Origin: Pollenia angustigena
Lineage: Eukaryota > Arthropoda > Insecta > Diptera > Polleniidae
Length of the DNA: 64,000 nt
Assembly: GCA_930367215.1 (NCBI GenBank)
Contig: OV884056.1
Span: 46,624,308 to 46,688,307 of the forward strand
Direction of reading: 5' to 3'
In this document: one piece after another, positions 24,482 through 39,056 of the stretch
How positions within the stretch are numbered: the stretch's first letter is position 1
Layout: each line of letters opens with the position of its first letter
Made by a program: the position numbers and the translations under genes
The notes under the pieces: model-generated
The model's input: the letters and a program-made list of their open reading frames with translations, nothing else
Databases searched by the model: none
Told to the model about the DNA's origin: nothing

Positions 24482-25310
24482 TTAGTTTCGGTCATCCATT
24501 TCTTGTAGGGGAGCTATAGGAAAGTTGTAAAAAAAACTCATAAAATTCAGAAAAATTCATGAAATCTTTATTTGAATCGATAGTACGGTCCATATAATTA
24601 AATGTTTGAAGATTATTTCATGCAAATGTTGACCGTGATTGCGCCTCAAATGGTCCATCCGCTTAGTCCAATGTTGGCATTCTGTTTCCAACATTTCGGC
24701 CGGTATCTCACGAATAAATGCTTCAATCTTTTCTTCCAATGCGTCAATTGAAGCGGGCATGTGTGTATAGACATGAGCTTTAACGTAGCCGCACAAAAAA
24801 TAGTCTAAAGACGTTAAATCGCACGATCTAGGCGGCCAATTGACCGGTCCCGAACGTGAAATAAAATGTTCACCGAACTCGCCTCTCAATAAGTCCATTG
24901 TTAAGCGTGCTGTGTGGCATGTGGCACCGTCTTGTTGAAACCACATGTCGTGCAAGTCAACAAGCTCTTGCATTTTGGGCAAAAAAAAAGTTGGATATCA
25001 TCTCACGGTAGCGCTCACCATTCACAGTTACGTTACGATTCGCATCATCTTGGAACGGTCCAATGATGCCACCAGCCCATAAACCGCACCAAACTGTGAC
25101 TTTTTCTCGATGCATAAATAGCTCTTGCAATGCTTCTGGCTGATCTTCACTCCAAAATCGACAATTCGGCTTATTAACTTACCCATTGAGCCAAAAATGA
25201 GCTTCGTCGCTGAACACAAGAAGCGCGCGATGAATTTTCTTAACAGAGCACGCATTTTGATAATAAAATTCAATAATTTGCAAGCGTTGTTCGTTTGTAA
25301 GACGATTCAT
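24482..25310 (-). pseudogene. Mariner-like transposase relic, unit 7
   Basis: It has the common stop, an extra A near 24980 shifting the frame ahead of the second Asp, and TGC to TGA near 24558 shortening the tail. Confidence 0.85.
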
Positions 25311-26721
25311 GGTTAAATTATAGACCAAACTGAAGATGTTTGACAGTGAAACAAAACACGAAACGTGCGTCAGCTGTTTAAACCAGTGCTGCCAAAAAGA
25401 TAATAGCTAAAAAATCACCCATTATATTAGCGGAATATAACAAATCTTAAAATGTTGTTTATAGACATATTTTAACATAAAATAAGTAATGACGTAGAAA
25501 ACAAAATAAATTTTCTGTGAATATTTTACTGGATAACCCCATTTCTTTAAATCTTAAAGTGAACGACGTCACGGGTAAAAGCTAGTTACAAAATAAAACA
25601 TGGGTGGGGGTAGGTCTTTTTTGATCTACCTTTTATATATATTTTTAAGAAATGTTGCTTCTTTTTTTGGCAACTTTTAACACTTTTTCTCTTTTAGTTT
25701 TGGTACTTTCTTATTTTCAAAAAATTTGGCTAGAGATATTGTCCAGATTTAAGTGGGGTATATTTTAAGAGGTTAAAACGAAAAATGTTTTACTTTTGAT
25801 ACTTTTTCTCTTTTGGATAAATTTGGTATACAGATTGCATATGGTCGAGATCAAAATATACGGTATTTTTTAATGGATAAAATTGGGATAAAACTGTTAC
25901 TTTTTATCTCTTCGAAAAATTTGGTATTCATATAAAACATAACCTAAATTAACGTACAGAGTACTTTCTGGGGGAATAAAATGAGTCAAAGCTCGTACTT
26001 TTAGTACTTCGTTGCATTTGGTATAAAAAGTACAAAATATACGGCACTTTTTAAGGGGTAAAAAATGGATCAAATTGGTACTTTTTGTACTTTTTCGGAA
26101 TGCGTATGGTCCATTGGCTGGAATATATTTAGGCGCCCATTCATTGCTTTTCATATCGACAACTATATGTAGGTTGCTCAAGATTATTGAGTGCTCAAAA
26201 ACCGGACTCAGCTGACTAGTCAGTACTGATGCATATAACGGACACAGCTGACCAGTCAGTACTGACTGGTCAGTACTGACGCATATACCGGCCACAGCTG
26301 ACTAGTCAGTACTGATTCATATATTCGTCACTGTTGACGTATTTTTTAGTTTTAATAAAACACTATTAAAATAAAACATCTCATTCAATTCTCATACAAA
26401 TTTTTGTCTTTATTTAAAATAAAATTCAATATTTTTTTGGTTTCCAAAATAACTTAAATAAATAAATATTTTTTTTTTTTAACTAAATTTTTTAAATTAA
26501 TTATGTTTTGTTTGCATTCGAAAACGTTTGCTGGATCAAACATCATTCAACAGTTTCTTAATTACATTAAACAAGCACCTTCTTACAAATAAAGTTCAGT
26601 CAATAAAAAGTGTTAAAAATAAAGCTAAACTTTTACCAATTTATTGGTCACGCTTATTTTTTGATTTTTTTTCTCTTTTAGATTGATTATTTTAGTTTAA
26701 ATTAAAAAAATTGTCGTCATT

Positions 26722-27302
26722 TTATTTAATAACCCCTTTTTCTTTTATGTATTTTTGTTGCTTTACCCTATGGTGGGCACGTTCAACCGCTTTTCTTATA
26801 CTTTTTTCATACTCCCCGGCTCCTAGGTTCTGAAAAACATCTAAAATATGAAGTAAAAAAAAAAGACAGAAATGTTAAATATTCAAAGACTAAAATTATT
26901 TAATGTCTGTACATACCTCTTACAATTTTATTTAGCAGCGTGAGATTTGACAACGGAAGTTTTCCCCACCTTCCATCCCAATTATATTTATATAGCAAAT
27001 CATCTGCAAACGATGCACTAATAACACTGCCAACATCTAAAGAAACACCTTTAATTTTATGAATATAGGACTTCTGTAAAGAAGTTGAATTACTGTTTGA
27101 GCAAGTAAAATATATAAAATATTGTGATTGTTACCATGGCCTGAGCGTAATCGGAGTCTAGCTTCTCCTCTATTTCTTGCACTGCTGTTGTGGTCCGCAA
27201 GGGGAGCATACTGGCGGTCTCATCAAGCCCTTGATCAGAAGTCTCTCCTGTCATGCGGCTGAGGTACTCTTGGACTTTTTTTATGCCTACTTTACACTCC
27301 AT
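26722..27302 (-). CDS. DUF4806-like three-exon gene, unit 8 copy
   Basis: The frame is intact. An extra A lies in the A run of intron 2. Coding changes are Ala to Val in exon 1 (IKKVQEYL) and Asn to Ile two residues from the end (TTTAATAACC). Confidence 0.65.
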
Positions 27303-28128
27303 TAGAATTTTAGCTTATTGATGGAACAGGTTGTATATTAGATCTTTCACTTCGTGCACTATCTTCGTTTTCTATTAACCTTCTATACATTTTAATTTTG
27401 GACTCAAATGTCTTTTTTTCCAATGATAGACAATTTTGCAAACGTCTTTTTTTCATAGTTATCTTTTATCACAAAAAGTATACTTTTATTATTTAATTTA
27501 ATTTCTTAATAGGTATTTTCTATCTTATTGTCACTTTTTTATATTTTAATAGGTATTTGTGTTATTTTTATTGTCACTCAATTCTTGCTTTCTGTCAAGG
27601 CAAATATTATTTTTTATCACTCTTTATTGTCACTGTCAATTTTTATTTCACTTTTTTTATATTTATTTTAAATAATATAATGGGCGCACGTCACAATTTC
27701 ATAAAATTCCTTTCGCTTTTAAAATTAATCTTGAATTTTTTACATATTTTACACATTCCATTCAAAAATGAAACTGTCTAACATACATTCGTTGTTTCAC
27801 TCTTACATACGCATTTCATTCCTGGAGTAATTAGCGTTGCCACTAGCAAACATTTCTTCCTAAAATGTTTTTAACAACAGCAATTCCCAAAATTCCACCA
27901 CTTTTTTTTTAAATAATTAATACAAATTTAGCTAAATTCTTATAATTATTAAAATTTATGAAACGTATTAACAGATATATTCAACATATTATTAAGTATA
28001 TATAAAAATAAGAAGAAAAGATTAATAAAATTTGGGCTTTGCAAAATATTCCTAATTTGGTATACAAACGCACACGAGTGGCAACGCCACTTGTAACAAT
28101 AAAAACAAACAAAAATAGTGCGTGTGTA

Positions 28129-28956
28129 TTAGTTTCGGTCATCCATTTCTTGTAGGGGAGCTATAGGAAAGTTGTAAAAAAAACTCATAAAATTCAGAAA
28201 AATGCATGAAATCTTTATTTGAATCGATAGTACGGTCCATATAATTAAATGTTTGAAGATTATTTCATGCAAATGTTGACCGTGATTGCGCCTCAAATGG
28301 TCCATCCGCTTAGTCCAATGTTGGCATTCTGTTTCCAACATTTCGGCCGGTATCTCACGAATAAATGCTTCAATGTTTTCTTCCAATGCGTCAATTGAAG
28401 CGGGCATGTGTGTATAGACATGAGCTTTAACGTAGCCGCACAAAAAATAGTGTAAAGACGTTAAATCGCACGATCTAGGCGGCCAATTGACCGGTCCCGA
28501 ACGTGAAATAAAATGTTCACCGAACTCGCCTCTCAATAAGTCCATTGTTAAGCGTGCTGTGTGGCATGTGGCACCGTCTTGTTGAAACCACATGTCGTGC
28601 AAGTCAACAAGCTCTTGCATTTTGGGCAAAAAAAAGTTGGATATCATCTCACGGTAGCGCTCACCATTCACAGTTACGTTACGATTCGCATCATCTTGGA
28701 ACGGTCCAATGATGCCACCAGCCCATAAACCGCACCAAACTGTGACTTTTTCTCGATGCATAAATAGCTCTTGCAATGCTTCTGGCTGATCTTCACTCCA
28801 AAATCGACAATTCGGCTTATTAACTTACCCATTGAGCCAAAAATGAGCTTCGTCGCTGAACACAAGAAGCGCGCGATGAATTTTCTTAACAGAGCACGCA
28901 TTTTGATAATAAAATTCAATAATTTGCAAGCGTTGTTCGTTTGTAAGACGATTCAT
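28129..28956 (-). pseudogene. Mariner-like transposase relic, unit 8
   Basis: Stop at codon 44. Asp to His in LTSLHYFLCG. The region ahead of the ATG is open further upstream here (to about 29031), through loss of a stop in AAACAAGTGC. Confidence 0.85.
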
Positions 28957-30358
28957 GGTTAAATTATAGACCAAACTGAAGATGTTTGACAGTGAAACAA
29001 AACACGAAACGTGCGTCAGCTGTTTAAACAAGTGCTGCCAAAAAGATAATAGCTAAAAAATCACCCATTATATTAGCGGAATATAACAAATCTTAAAATT
29101 TTGTTTATAGACATATTTTAACATAAAATAAGTAATGACGTAGAAAACAAAATAAATTTTCTGTAAATATTTTACTGGATAACCCCATTTCTTTAAATCT
29201 TAAAGTGAACGACGTCACGGGTAAAAGCTAGTTACAAAATAAAACATGGGTGGGGGTAGGTCTTTTTTGATCTACCTTGTATATATATTTTTAAGAAATG
29301 TTGCTTCTTTTTTTTGGCAACTTTTAACACTTTTTCTCTTTTAGTTTTGGTACTTTCTTATTTTCAAAAAATTTGGCTAGAGATATTGTCCAGATTTAAG
29401 TGGGGTATATTTTAAGAGGTTAAAACGAAAAATGTTTTACTTTTGATACTTTTTCTCTTTTGGATAAATTTGGTATACAGATTGCATATGGTCGAGATCA
29501 AAATATACGGTATTTTTTAATGGATAAAATTGGGATAAAACTGTTACTTTTTATCTCTTCGAAAAATTTGGTATTCATATAAAACATAACCTAAATTAAC
29601 GTACAGAGTACTTTCTGGGGGAATAAAATGAGTCAAAGCTCGTACTTTTAGTACTTCGTTGCATTTGGTATAAAAAGTACAAAATATACGGCACTTTTTA
29701 AGGGGTAAAAAATGGATCAAATTGGTACTTTTTGTACTTTTTCGGAATGCGTATGGTCCATTGGCTGGAATATATTTAGGCGCCCATTCATTGCTTTTCA
29801 TATCGACAACTATATGTAGGTTGCTCAAGATTATTGAGTGCTCAAAAACCGGACACAGCTGACTAGTCAGTACTGATGCATATAACGGACACAGCTGACC
29901 AGTCAGTACTGACTGGTCAGTACCGCATATACCGGCCACAGCTGACTAGTCAGTACTGATTCATATATTCGTCACTGTTGACGTATTTTTTAGTTTTAAT
30001 AAAACACGATTAAAATAAAACATCTCATTCAATTCTCATACAAATTTTTGTCTTTATTTAAAATAAAATTCAATATTTTTTTGGTTTCCAAAATAAATAA
30101 ATATTTTTTTTTTTTAACTAAATTTTTTAAATTAATTATGTTTTGTTTGCATTCGAAAACGTTTGCTGGATCAAACATCATTCAACAGTTTCTTAATTAC
30201 ATTAAACAAGCACCTTCTTACAAATAAAGTTCAGTCAATAAAAAGTGTTAAAAATATAAAGCTAAACTTTTACCAATTTATTGGTCACGCTTATTTTTTG
30301 ATTTTTTTTCTCTTTTAGATTGATTATTTTAGTTTAAATTAAAAAAATTGTCGTCATT

Positions 30359-30938
30359 TTATTTATTAACCCCTTTTTCTTTTATGTATTTTTGTTGCTT
30401 TACCCTATGGTGGGCACGTTCAACCGCTTTTCTTATACTTTTTTCATACTCCCCGGCTCCTAGGTTCTGAAAAACATCTAAAATATGAAGTAAAAAAAAA
30501 GACAGAAATGTTAAATATTCAAAGACTAAAATTATTTAATGTCTGTACATACCTCTTACAATTTTATTTAGCAGCGTGAGATTTGACAACGGAAGTTTTC
30601 CCCACCTTCCATCCCAATTATATTTATATAGCAAATCATCTGCAAACGATGCACTAATAACACTGCCAACATCTAAAGAAACACCTTTAATTTTATGAAT
30701 ATAGGACTTCTGTAAAGAAGTTGAATTACTGTTTGAGCAAGTAAAATATATAAAATATTGTGATTGTTACCATGGCCTGAGCGTAATCGGAGTCTAGCTT
30801 CTCCTCTATTTCTTGCACTGCTGTTGTGGTCCGCAAGGGGAGCATGCTGGCGGTCTCATCAAGCCCTTGATCAGAAGTCTCTCCTGTCATGCGGCTGAGG
30901 TACTCTTGGGCTTTTTTTATGCCTACTTTACACTCCAT
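30359..30938 (-). CDS. DUF4806-like three-exon gene, unit 9 copy
   Basis: The exons are intact and match the majority sequence, even though the same unit has several indels in its noncoding DNA. Confidence 0.65.
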
Positions 30939-31764
30939 TAGAATTTTAGCTTATTGATGGAACAGGTTGTATATTAGATCTTTCACTTCGTGCACTATCT
31001 TCGTTTTCTATTAACCTTCTATACATTTTAATTTTGGACTCAAATGTCTTTTTTCCAATGATAGACAATTTTGCAAACGTCTTTTTTTCATAGTTATCTT
31101 TTATCACAAAAAGTATACTTTTATTATTTAATTTAATTTCTTAATAGGTATTTTCTATCTTATTGTCACTTTTTTATATTTTAATAGGTATTTGTGTTAT
31201 TTTTATTGTCACTCAATTCTTGCTTTCTGTCAAGGCAAATATTATTTTTTATCACTCTTTATTGTCACTGTCAATTTTTATTTCACTTTTTTTATATTTA
31301 TTTTAAATAATATAATGGGCGCACGTCACAATTTCATAAAATTCCTTTCGCTTTTAAAATTAATCTTGAATTTTTTTACATATTTTACACATTCCATTCA
31401 AAAATGAAACTGTCTAACATACATTCGTTGTTTCACTCTTACATACGCATTTCATTCCTGGAGTAATTAGCGTTGCCACTAGCAAACATTTCTTCCTAAA
31501 ATGTTTTTAACAACAGCAATTCCCAAAATTCCACCACTTTTTTTTTAAATAATTAATACAAATTTAGCTAAATTCTTATAATTATTAAAATTTATGAAAC
31601 GTATTAACAGATATATTCAACATATTATTAAGTATATATAAAAATAAGAAGAAAAGATTAATAAAATTTGGGCTTTGCAAAATATTCCTAATTTGGTATA
31701 CAAACGCACACGAGTGGCAACGCCACTTGTAACAATAAAAACAAACAAAAATAGTGCGTGTGTA

Positions 31765-32592
31765 TTAGTTTCGGTCATCCATTTCTTGTAGGGGAGCTAT
31801 AGGAAAGTTGTAAAAAAAACTCATAAAATTCAGAAAAATGCATGAAATCTTTATTTGAATCGATAGTACGGTCCATATAATTAAATGTTTGAAGATTATT
31901 TCATGCAAATGTTGACCGTGATTGCGCCTCAAATGGTCCATCCGCTTAGTCCAATGTTGGCATTCTGTTTCCAACATTTCGGCCGGTATCTCACGAATAA
32001 ATGCTTCAATGTTTTCTTCCAATGCGTCAATTGAAGCGGGCATGTGTGTATAGACATGAGCTTTAACGTAGCCGCACAAAAAATAGTCTAAAGACGTTAA
32101 ATCGCACGATCTAGGTGGCCAATTGACCGGTCCCGAACGTGAAATAAAATGTTCACCGAACTCGCCTCTCAATAAGTCCATTGTTAAGCGTGCTGTGTGG
32201 CATGTGGCACCGTCTTGTTGAAACCACATGTCGTGCAAGTCAACAAGCTCTTGCATTTTGGGCAAAAAAAAGTTGGATATCATCTCACGGTAGCGCTCAC
32301 CATTCACAGTTACGTTACGATTCGCATCATCTTGGAACGGTCCAATGATGCCACCAGCCCATAAACCGCACCAAACTGTGACTTTTTCTCGATGCATAAA
32401 TAGCTCTTGCAATGCTTCTGGCTGATCTTCACTCCAAAATCGACAATTCGGCTTATTAACTTACCCATTGAGCCAAAAATGAGCTTCGTCGCTGAACACA
32501 AGAAGCGCGCGATGAATTTTCTTAACAGAGCACGCATTTTGATAATAAAATTCAATAATTTGCAAGCGTTGTTCGTTTGTAAGACGATTCAT
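31765..32592 (-). pseudogene. Mariner-like transposase relic, unit 9
   Basis: Stop at codon 44. One silent change near 32116. Confidence 0.85.
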
Positions 32593-34004
32593 GGTTAAAT
32601 TATAGACCAAACTGAAGATGTTTGACAGTGAAACAAAACACGAAACGTGCGTCAGCTGTTTAAACCAGTGCTGCCAAAAAGATAATAGCTAAAAAATCAC
32701 CCATTATATTAGCGGAATATAACAAATCTTAAAATGTTGTTTATAGACATATTTTAACATAAAATAAGTAATGACGTAGAAAACAAAATAAATTTTCTGT
32801 AAATATTTTACTGGATAACCCCATTTCTTTAAATCTTAAAGTGAACGACGTCACGGGTAAAAGCTAGTTACAAAATAAAACATGGGTGGGGGTAGGTCTT
32901 TTTTGATCTACCTTGTATATATATTTTTAAGAAATGTTGCTTCTTTTTTTGGCAACTTTTAACACTTTTTCTCTTTTAGTTTTGGTACTTTCTTATTTTC
33001 AAAAAATTTGGCTAGAGATATTGTCCAGATTTAAGTGGGGTATATTTTAAGAGGTTAAAACGAAAAATGTTTTACTTTTGATACTTTTTCTCTTTTGGAT
33101 AAATTTGGTATACAGATTGCATATGGTCGAGATCAAAATATACGGTATTTTTTAATGGATAAAATTGGGATAAAACTGTTACTTTTTATCTCTTCGAAAA
33201 ATTTGGTATTCATATAAAACATAACCTAAATTAACGTACAGAGTACTTTCTGGGGGAATAAAATGAGTCAAAGCTCGTACTTTTAGTACTTCGTTGCATT
33301 TGGTATAAAAAAGTACAAAATATACGGCACTTTTTAAGGGGTAAAAAATGGATCAAATTGGTACTTTTTGTACTTTTTCGGAATGCGTATGGTCCATTGG
33401 CTGGAATATATTTAGGCGCCCATTCATTGCTTTTCATATCGACAACTATATGTAGGTTGCTCAAGATTATTGAGTGCTCAAAAACCGGACACAGCTGACT
33501 AGTCAGTACTGATGCATATAACGGACACAGCTGACCAGTCAGTACTGACTGGTCAGTACTGACGCATATACCGGCCACAGCTGACTAGTCAGTACTGATT
33601 CATATATTCGTCACTGTTGACGTATTTTTTAGTTTTAATAAAACACTATTAAAATAAAACATCTCATTCAATTCTCATACAAATTTTTGTCTTTATTTAA
33701 AATAAAATTCAATATTTTTTTGGTTTCCAAAATAACTTAAATAAATAAATTTTTTTTTTTTTTAACTAAATTTTTTAAATTAATTATGTTTTGTTTGCAT
33801 TCGAAAACGTTTGCTGGATCAAACATCATTCAACAGTTTCTTAATTACATTAAACAAGCACCTTCTTACAAATAAAGTTCAGTCAATAAAAAGTGTTAAA
33901 AATAAAGCTAAACTTTTACCAATTTATTGGTCACGCTTATTTTTTGATTTTTTTTCTCTTTTAGATTGATTATTTTAGTTTAAATTAAAAAAATTGTCGT
34001 CATT

Positions 34005-34584
34005 TTATTTATTAACCCCTTTTTCTTTTATGTATTTTTGTTGCTTTACCCTATGGTGGGCACGTTCAACCGCTTTTCTTATACTTTTTTCATACTCCCC
34101 GGCTCCTAGGTTCTGAAAAACATCTAAAATATGAAGTAAAAAAAAAGACAGAAATGTTAAATATTCAAAGACTAAAATTATTTAATGTCTGTACATACCT
34201 CTTACAATTTTATTTAGCAGCGTGAGATTTGACAACGGAAGTTTTCCCCACCTTCCATCCCAATTATATTTATATAGCAAATCATCTGCAAACGATGCAC
34301 TAATAACACTGCCAACATCTAAAGAAACACCTTTAATTTTATGAATATAGGACTTCTGTAAAGAAGTTGAATTACTGTTTGAGCAAGTAAAATATATAAA
34401 ATATTGTGATTGTTACCATGGCCTGAGCGTAATCGGAGTCTAGCTTCTCCTCTATTTCTTGCACTGCTGTTGTGGTCCGCAAGGGGAGCATGCTGGCGGT
34501 CTCATCAAGCCCTTGATCAGAAGTCTCTCCTGTCATGCGGCTGAGGTACTCTTGGGCTTTTTTTATGCCTACTTTACACTCCAT
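34005..34584 (-). CDS. DUF4806-like three-exon gene, unit 10 copy
   Basis: The exons are intact and match the majority sequence. Confidence 0.65.
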
Positions 34585-35410
34585 TAGAATTTTAGCTTAT
34601 TGATGGAACAGGTTGTATATTAGATCTTTCACTTCGTGCACTATCTTCGTTTTCTATTAACCTTCTATACATTTTAATTTTGGACTCAAATGTCTTTTTT
34701 TCCAATGATAGACAATTTTGCAAACGTCTTTTTTTCATAGTTATCTTTTATCACAAAAAGTATACTTTTATTATTTAATTTAATTTCTTAATAGGTATTT
34801 TCTATCTTATTGTCACTTTTTTATATTTTAATAGGTATTTGTGTTATTTTTATTGTCACTCAATTCTTGCTTTCTGTCAAGGCAAATATTATTTTTTATC
34901 ACTCTTTATTGTCACTGTCAATTTTTATTTCACTTTTTTTATATTTATTTTAAATAATATAATGGGCGCACGTCACAATTTCATAAAATTCCTTTCGCTT
35001 TTAAAATTAATCTTGAATTTTTTACATATTTTACACATTCCATTCAAAAATGAAACTGTCTAACATACATTCGTTGTTTCACTCTTACATACGCATTTCA
35101 TTCCTGGAGTAATAAGCGTTGCCACTAGCAAACATTTCTTCCTAAAATGTTTTTAACAACAGCAATTCCCAAAATTCCACCACTTTTTTTTTAAATAATT
35201 AATACAAATTTAGCTAAATTCTTATAATTATTAAAATTTATGAAACGTATTAACAGATATATTCAACATATTATTAAGTATATATAAAAATAAGAAGAAA
35301 AGATTAATAAAATTTGGGCTTTGCAAAATATTCCTAATTTGGTATACAAACGCACACGAGTGGCAACGCCACTTGTAACAATAAAAACAAACAAAAATAG
35401 TGCGTGTGTA

Positions 35411-36238
35411 TTAGTTTCGGTCATCCATTTCTTGTAGGGGAGCTATAGGAAAGTTGTAAAAAAAACTCATAAAATTCAGAAAAATGCATGAAATCTTTAT
35501 TTGAATCGATAGTACGGTCCATATAATTAAATGTTTGAAGATTATTTCATGCAAATGTTGACCGTGATTGCGCCTCAAATGGTCCATCCGCTTAGTCCAA
35601 TGTTGGCATTCTGTTTCCAACATTTCGGCCGGTATCTCACGAATAAATGCTTCAATGTTTTCTTCCAATGCGTCAATTGAAGCGGGCATGTGTGTATAGA
35701 CATGAGCTTTAACGTAGCCGCACAAAAAATAGTCTAAAGTCGTTAAATCGCACGATCTAGGCGGCCAATTGACCGGTCCCGAACGTGAAATAAAATGTTC
35801 ACCGAACTCGCCTCTCAATAAGTCCATTGTTAAGCGTGCTGTGTGGCATGTGGCACCGTCTTGTTGAAACCACATGTCGTGCAAGTCAACAAGCTCTTGC
35901 ATTTTGGGCAAAAAAAAGTTGGATATCATCTCACGGTAGCGCTCACCATTCACAGTTACGTTACGATTCGCATCATCTTGGAACGGTCCAATGATGCCAC
36001 CAGCCCATAAACCGCACCAAACTGTGACTTTTTCTCGATGCATAAATAGCTCTTGCAATGCTTCTGGCTGATCTTCACTCCAAAATCGACAATTCGGCTT
36101 ATTAACTTACCCATTGAGCCAAAAATGAGCTTCGTCGCTGAACACAAGAAGCGCGCGATGAATTTTCTTAACAGAGCACGCATTTTGATAATAAAATTCA
36201 ATAATTTGCAAGCGTTGTTCGTTTGTAAGACGATTCAT
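35411..36238 (-). pseudogene. Mariner-like transposase relic, unit 10
   Basis: Stop at codon 44. Ser to Thr in CDLTTLDYF. Confidence 0.85.
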
Positions 36239-37649
36239 GGTTAAATTATAGACCAAACTGAAGATGTTTGACAGTGAAACAAAACACGAAACGTGCGTCA
36301 GCTGTTTAAACCAGTGCTGCCAAAAAGATAATAGCTAAAAAATCACCCATTATATTAGCGGAATATAACAAATCTTAAAATGTTGTTTATAGACATATTT
36401 TAACATAAAATAAGTAATGACGTAGACAACAAAATAAATTTTTTGTAAATATTTTACTGGATAACCCCATTTCTTTAAATCTTAAAGTGAACGACGTCAC
36501 GGGTAAAAGCTAGTTACAAAATAAAACATGGGTGGGGGTAGGTCTTTTTTGATCTACCTTGTATATATATTTTTAAGAAATGTTGCTTCTTTTTTTGGCA
36601 ACTTTTAACACTTTTTCTCTTTTAGTTTTGGTACTTTCTTATTTTCAAAAAATTTGGCTAGAGATATTGTCCAGATTTAAGTGGGGTATATTTTAAGAGG
36701 TTAAAACGAAAAATGTTTTACTTTTGATACTTTTTCTCTTTTGGATAAATTTGGTATACAGATTGCATATGGTCGAGATCAAAATATACGGTATTTTTTA
36801 ATGGATAAAATTGGGATAAAACTGTTACTTTTTATCTCTTCGAAAAATTTGGTATTCATATAAAACATAACCTAAATTAACGTACAGAGTACTTTCTGGG
36901 GGAATAAAATGAGTCAAAGCTCGTACTTTTAGTACTTCGTTGCATTTGGTATAAAAAGTACAAAATATACGGCACTTTTTAAGGGGTAAAAAATGGATCA
37001 AATTGGTACTTTTTGTACTTTTTCGGAATGCGTATGGTCCATTGGCTGGAATATATTTAGGCGCCCATTCATTGCTTTTCATATCGACAACTATATGTAG
37101 GTTGCTCAAGATTATTGAGTGCTCAAAAACCGGACACAGCTGACTAGTCAGTACTGATGCATATAACGGACACAGCTGACCAGTCAGTACTGACTGGTCA
37201 GTACTGACGCATATACCGGCCACAGCTGACTAGTCAGTACTGATTCATATATTCGTCACTGTTGACGTATTTTTTAGTTTTAATAAAACACTATTAAAAT
37301 AAAACATCTCATTCAATTCTCATACAAATTTTTGTCTTTATTTAAAATAAAATTCAATATTTTTTTGGTTTCCAAAATAACTTAAATAAATAAATATTTT
37401 TTTTTTTTAACTAAATTTTTTAAATTAATTATGTTTTGTTTGCATTCGAAAACGTTTGCTGGATCAAACATCATTCAACAGTTTCTTAATTACATTAAAC
37501 AAGCACCTTCTTACAAATAAAGTTCAGTCAATAAAAAGTGTTAAAAATAAAGCTAAACTTTTACCAATTTATTGGTCACGCTTATTTTTTGATTTTTTTT
37601 CTCTTTTAGATTGATTATTTTAGTTTAAATTAAAAAAATTGTCGTCATT

Positions 37650-38230
37650 TTATTTATTAACCCCTTTTTCTTTTATGTATTTTTGTTGCTTTACCCTATG
37701 GTGGGCACGTTCAACCGCTTTTCTTATACTGTTTTCATACTCCCCGGCTCCTAGGTTCTGAAAAACATCTAAAATATGAAGTAAAAAAAAAGACAGAAAT
37801 GTTAAATATTCAAAGACTAAAATTATTTAATGTCTGTACATACCTCTTACAATTTTATTTAGCAGCGTGAGATTTGACAACGGAAGTTTTCCCCACCTTC
37901 CATCCCAATTATATTTATATAGCAAATCATCTGCAAACGATGCACTAATAACACTGCCAACATCTAAAGAAACACCTTTAATTTTATGAATATAGGACTT
38001 CTGTAAAGAAGTTGAATTACTGTTTGAGCAAGTAAAATATATAAAATATTGTGATTGTTACCATGGCCTGAGCGTAATCGGAGTCTAGCTTCTCCTCTAT
38101 TTCTTGCACTGCTGTTGTGGTCCGCAAGGGGAGCATGCTGGCGGTCTCATCAAGCCCTTGATCAGAAGTCTCTCCTGTCATGCGGCTGAGGTACTCTTGG
38201 GCTTTTTTTTATGCCTACTTTACACTCCAT
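37650..38230 (-). pseudogene. DUF4806-like gene, unit 11 copy, frameshift in exon 1
   Basis: An eighth T in the run near 38203-38210 shifts the frame after about eight codons. Exon 3 also has a Lys to Asn change (ATACTGTTTTC near 37728). Splice sites are unchanged. Confidence 0.65.
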
Positions 38231-39056
38231 TAGAATTTTAGCTTATTGATGGAACAGGTTGTATATTAGATCTTTCACTTCGTGCACTATCTTCGTTTTC
38301 TATTAACCTTCTATACATTTTAATTTTGGACTCAAATGTCTTTTTTTCCAATGATAGACAATTTTGCAAACGTCTTTTTTTCATAGTTATCTTTTATCAC
38401 AAAAAGTATACTTTTATTATTTAATTTAATTTCTTAATAGGTATTTTCTATCTTATTGTCACTTTTTTATATTTTAATAGGTATTTGTGTTATTTTTATT
38501 GTCACTCAATTCTTGCTTTCTGTCAAGGCAAATATTATTTTTTATCACTCTTTATTGTCACTGTCAATTTTTATTTCACTTTTTTTATATTTATTTTAAA
38601 TAATATAATGGGCGCACGTCACAATTTCATAAAATTCCTTTCGCTTTTAAAATTAATCTTGAATTTTTTACATATTTTACACATTCCATTCAAAAATGAA
38701 ACTGTCTAACATACATTCGTTGTTTCACTCTTACATACGCATTTCATTCCTGGAGTAATTAGCGTTGCCACTAGCAAACATTTCTTCCTAAAATGTTTTT
38801 AACAACAGCAATTCCCAAAATTCCACCACTTTTTTTTTAAATAATTAATACAAATTTAGCTAAATTCTTATAATTATTAAAATTTATGAAACGTATTAAC
38901 AGATATATTCAACATATTATTAAGTATATATAAAAATAAGAAGAAAAGATTAATAAAATTTGGGCTTTGCAAAATATTCCTAATTTGGTATACAAACGCA
39001 CACGAGTGGCAACGCCACTTGTAACAATAAAAACAAACAAAAATAGTGCGTGTGTA

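Larger units (their letters stand above)
21848..25493. repeat. Array unit 7
   Basis: Length 3646 bp. It shares the A-run variant of unit 3 (near 22326). The transposase relic has an extra A near 24980 and an additional stop. Confidence 0.98.
25494..29139. repeat. Array unit 8
   Basis: Length 3646 bp. Rare variants include CTTTTATATAT near 25630, CCGGACTCAGC near 26202 in the minisatellite, and AAACAAGTGCTGCC near 29027 at the proposed end of the mariner relic. Confidence 0.98.
29140..32775. repeat. Array unit 9
   Basis: Length 3636 bp. A 3-bp loss sits in the minisatellite (GTCAGTACCGCAT near 29915). A 9-bp loss lies upstream of the poly-T run near 30095, and two bases are added near 30253 (AAATATAAAG). 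Confidence 0.98.
32776..36421. repeat. Array unit 10
   Basis: Length 3646 bp. An extra A near 33310 breaks the long low-complexity frame over the leader. GAGTAATAAGCG near 35107 is shared with unit 13. Confidence 0.98.
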